A stretch of DNA of 64,000 bases, taken from the NCBI GenBank assembly GCA_030686995.1, contig CM060704.1, forward strand, positions 171,675,718 through 171,739,717, written 5' to 3'. A program made the position numbers and the translations under genes. This document shows positions 61,441-64,000 of this stretch, one piece after another. The DNA is from Artemisia argyi (lineage: Eukaryota; Streptophyta; Magnoliopsida; Asterales; Asteraceae). Every line of letters begins with the position of its first letter. Position 1 is the stretch's first letter. Under the pieces are notes generated by a model. The model did not search any database and had not been told where the DNA came from. It saw only the letters and a list, made by a program, of their open reading frames with translations.

Positions 61441-62559
61441 TAAGTAATGTTGTTATATTAAATTACCTTTACTTATAAAAAAAATACAATTTATTACATA
61501 TATAAATACTTAATTCCAATTTAAATCACTAATTATCTTCATTCCTACTTACTCCACACCCACATATACATAAAAAGAAAAATTGCTAACATAAATTGAC
61601 GTTACTATACATTGTCGTCGTTGTGCGAGTGTAAACGTCTACTATTACTAAACTACATATAATAATCAAGGAAGTAAAAACAGAACAAAGATGACGAGTT
61701 TTGGAGCTATATTGGAGCTAAAAAAATTCAATTTTCATACTATTTCATTAACAAGGTTGTATATAGCTACAACTTTGATGTTACCTTGTTACGTTTGTGG
61801 AGACTCATCCTCACTCTAGGTAGACATTAATGTTGAGTTGTTGACGTTAACCGTTACCCGAACTTGAATAAACTTAACGAGAGAACGCTAAATTATAAAT
61901 TATTTTGTTTGAATAAGCCACATATTTTATTTATTTATTTATATTTTTATTTTTATTTTTTAAATAACATGATAAGTAAGCAATGAACGAACAGCTTAAA
62001 TCTTGTTTTCGAACACGATCATTGTTTTGTGTGACCAGGTAGTTGACGAATATGTAATGGGTTTAGTGTTCTTGCTTGTGCAATCAAAGTTTCTTAGACT
62101 CAAACTTATAGTACATACGGAGTATTTGACTTGCAGTTGTCACAAAGTTTAATCATAGCTCAAAACAATTGACAATTAATGGTTAGTTTGGTTTGTAGGT
62201 AAGTTTAAGATTTTGATTTGGATTTAATGCATGAATGATAAAAATATTTAATATTATTTTATATTTTATAATATGATTTATAAATTATTATTTATATGAA
62301 AAGCGTGAGGAGAGAGATAAATTGAAAATGATGCGAGTCCATTTTTGTCATATAAAACCACCTATATTACCAATCTTTTACTCACTCCCAGAGAGGGTTA
62401 ATTTTTATTCAAGATTCATATGACTCGAGATAAAAGGATTACCGTTCGAGTACGGATCAAGGATCAATATCATTAATATTGCTAAGAAACATGTGATCTG
62501 AGACCGATATATTCATGATGTTGGAACCATTAATATCAGCAATATAACTTCTTTAGCGA
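61441..62559. other. Intergenic, AT-rich
   Basis: No gene, RNA or repeat boundary could be supported. Confidence 0.5.
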
Positions 62560-63764
62560 TATGGGTTTCGGAAATTCTAAAAAGAATGGTGTTTTCATTA
62601 ACACTACAATGGAAGTACAATCCCATATCCAAGAGCAACAGACAGTTACTCCAAGTCACACTCCAGACTGTCTTCACGAAATTTTAAATTAAAATTTCAA
62701 ACCCAACCTCAACGGTACTATATTTGAAGAGTTTCCATTAGAAAAGTCCAACATTGTTGATAAAAGATGCCTCTCAAACGAACGACAAGTTATCAAGCAT
62801 AAACCCATTCTCGTTGACCAAGAAAAAGCCTTTCAGAGCAACATCTCTTTTAAACCTCATCAATTTTTTAGTTCTTCTCATGAAACAACTTTTCATGGAA
62901 CACCTGTGATACAACCTCTGCAAACCTTTAATGCTCCAACTTTCTCATCAGTCCTATCCACATCTTCAAATCTAAACGTGAGTCCAGCTCGAGACTCCCC
63001 TCTTATTACAAAAGCAAACCTAAAATCTACCTCATACACACTTAAATCTAAGTCAAACAAAGCATCTGAATGTCATGTGATTTGCAGCAAGGCACTAAAG
63101 TATGCTAAGATAGTGCAAGACAAGAAATCCATTTCAAAGAACACAGAGAGGGATACCGGATGGATCTCAGGTAGAATCAAGAAAAAAGGTAAAAGTAAAG
63201 CAAGGAAGAACAAGATTGAATATGAAGGCGATGACGATCAATTGTGTTCACTATCTCAAGGTAATTATGAAAATGATGAATCCGTTTCTATGTATAGTCT
63301 TGGGACTTCATTGGGCGTTACTTTAGATGGAAAACCGGCTTGTTCAAAAAATGATGTGTTTAGTGATTTCTTATTTGGCCTGAGCAACAATGAGATACCA
63401 CTTCCCCTTTTATGAACAACAATGGTGGTATTAAGAACAACAAGTGTTTATTTGTATTAAGACAAGATTGCAAGCTTTTTACCTTTTCAGCAATCAAGGT
63501 GCACATCTGTGCAATCTAGTTGTTTCATCAATTCCGGCTTACATTGTTTCAAGAATCTTCGTTAGTTTCAAAGTTCATATATGTTGCTCAGGACTTCAAG
63601 GAGCACTCAAGAGCTCACTTTTAGTTGGTTTTTCACATTATCTCGACAACAATTGTATTTTGGGATGTAATCTTGCATCTTTCTATTGTGTATCATTTAT
63701 TGGATCATTTGTGATTCTTTATCAATACAACAATCTTTTGAAGAAAAAAAAAGAAAAAAAAAAG
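62560..63764 (+). pseudogene. Unrecognised retroposon-like segment (169-aa ORF)
   Basis: An interrupted frame begins near 62560 (after GGAAATTCTAAAAAGAATGG) and has a stop at about 62688. The longest open part is 62906-63415, 169 aa, Ser/Lys/Asn-rich and predicted disordered, with a basic patch GRIKKKGKSKARKNK. Downstream is about 330 bp of T-rich untranslated-looking DNA, then TCAATACAACAATC and an A-rich tail (63739-63764). This layout resembles a plant L1 LINE with ORF1 and 3' UTR but the ORF2 deleted. No defining domain was found, so identity is tentative. Confidence 0.35.
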
Positions 63765-64000
63765 TTGTACCAAATGGCTAATTATTACTTTTCTAAGCCA
63801 AAACCCAAGCTAACCCCATAAACCAAACGGGCCCTAGATTATGCGAAAGAGAAGGTAGCAATATCGTCCAACAATCAAGTGATTATATGGCACATAAGAT
63901 TACATGAAGATTATGCTTATTTTATGATAAAAGTAAGCTACTTACAATATAAGTTTTGTTGGACAAACATAATTTATCGAATATGTTAAAAAAAATAATC
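63765..64000. other. Window edge, nothing recognised
   Basis: AT-rich sequence. The text AAACCAAACGGGCCCTAG near 63820 looks like a MITE end, but its partner is not visible. Confidence 0.35.

Overview
The window looks like eudicot nuclear DNA, with Asteraceae as my best guess. Genes have GT-AG introns and AT-rich surroundings, and plant TE families dominate: Copia, Gypsy-like, L1 LINE, Helitron, hAT, PIF/Harbinger and Mutator. The host-type genes are an SRG1-like 2-oxoglutarate/Fe(II) dioxygenase, an F-box protein and receptor-like kinase fragments. Most of the sequence is layered transposons. For many of them the target-site duplications (TSDs) can be read directly, and several have an empty-site paralogue elsewhere in the window.

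1-9.57 kb: an apparently complete PIF/Harbinger transposase gene (235-1663, minus); a hAT-type MITE with a perfect 8-bp TSD (3271-3606); a 2.67-kb solo LTR (4037-6702) whose right TSD is split by a small Helitron (6705-7213); and a small unrecognised ORF with its own TATA box (7934-8197).

9.58-31.04 kb: one giant Mutator-like element (MULE) of 21,459 bp with 345-bp terminal inverted repeats (TIRs) and a perfect 9-bp TSD (TTCTCAAAA). Its uninterrupted target site is preserved at 47,375-47,383. It carries two converging DUF1985-ULP1 (SUMO-protease-like) genes, a GRF-zinc-finger/membrane protein, a MURA transposase, and an intact F-box gene with its own TATA box nested in an intron of the second ULP1 gene. 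The gene set resembles the ULP1-carrying 'Kaonashi' MULEs. The transposase and both ULP1 genes are broken by stops and frameshifts, whereas the F-box and GRF genes are open. A TTGGGCGAC-type motif recurs in both TIRs and in the intergenic region just upstream of the transposase.

31.04-60.4 kb: a tandem SRG1-like dioxygenase cluster. Copy A (31410-45566) is splice-intact, but its second intron holds a 10.1-kb Copia element that itself holds an antisense Gypsy-like element. Copy B (47666-54469) has a 1-nt insertion in exon 3, and a truncated L1 LINE and a hAT MITE in intron 2. Copy C (56.35-58.49 kb) keeps only exons 3-4, both intact. B and C are followed by copies of the same MITE and the same antisense kinase pseudogene fragment. 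The MULE sits about 235 bp upstream of copy A's TATA box and is absent upstream of B.

60.4-64 kb: a diverged copy of the 2.69-3.69 kb region, here containing a tRNA-derived SINE and a palindromic MITE, and then an unrecognised, LINE-like degenerate segment.

All boundaries come from reading the sequence by eye. Family names rest on recognised motifs, not on database searches.
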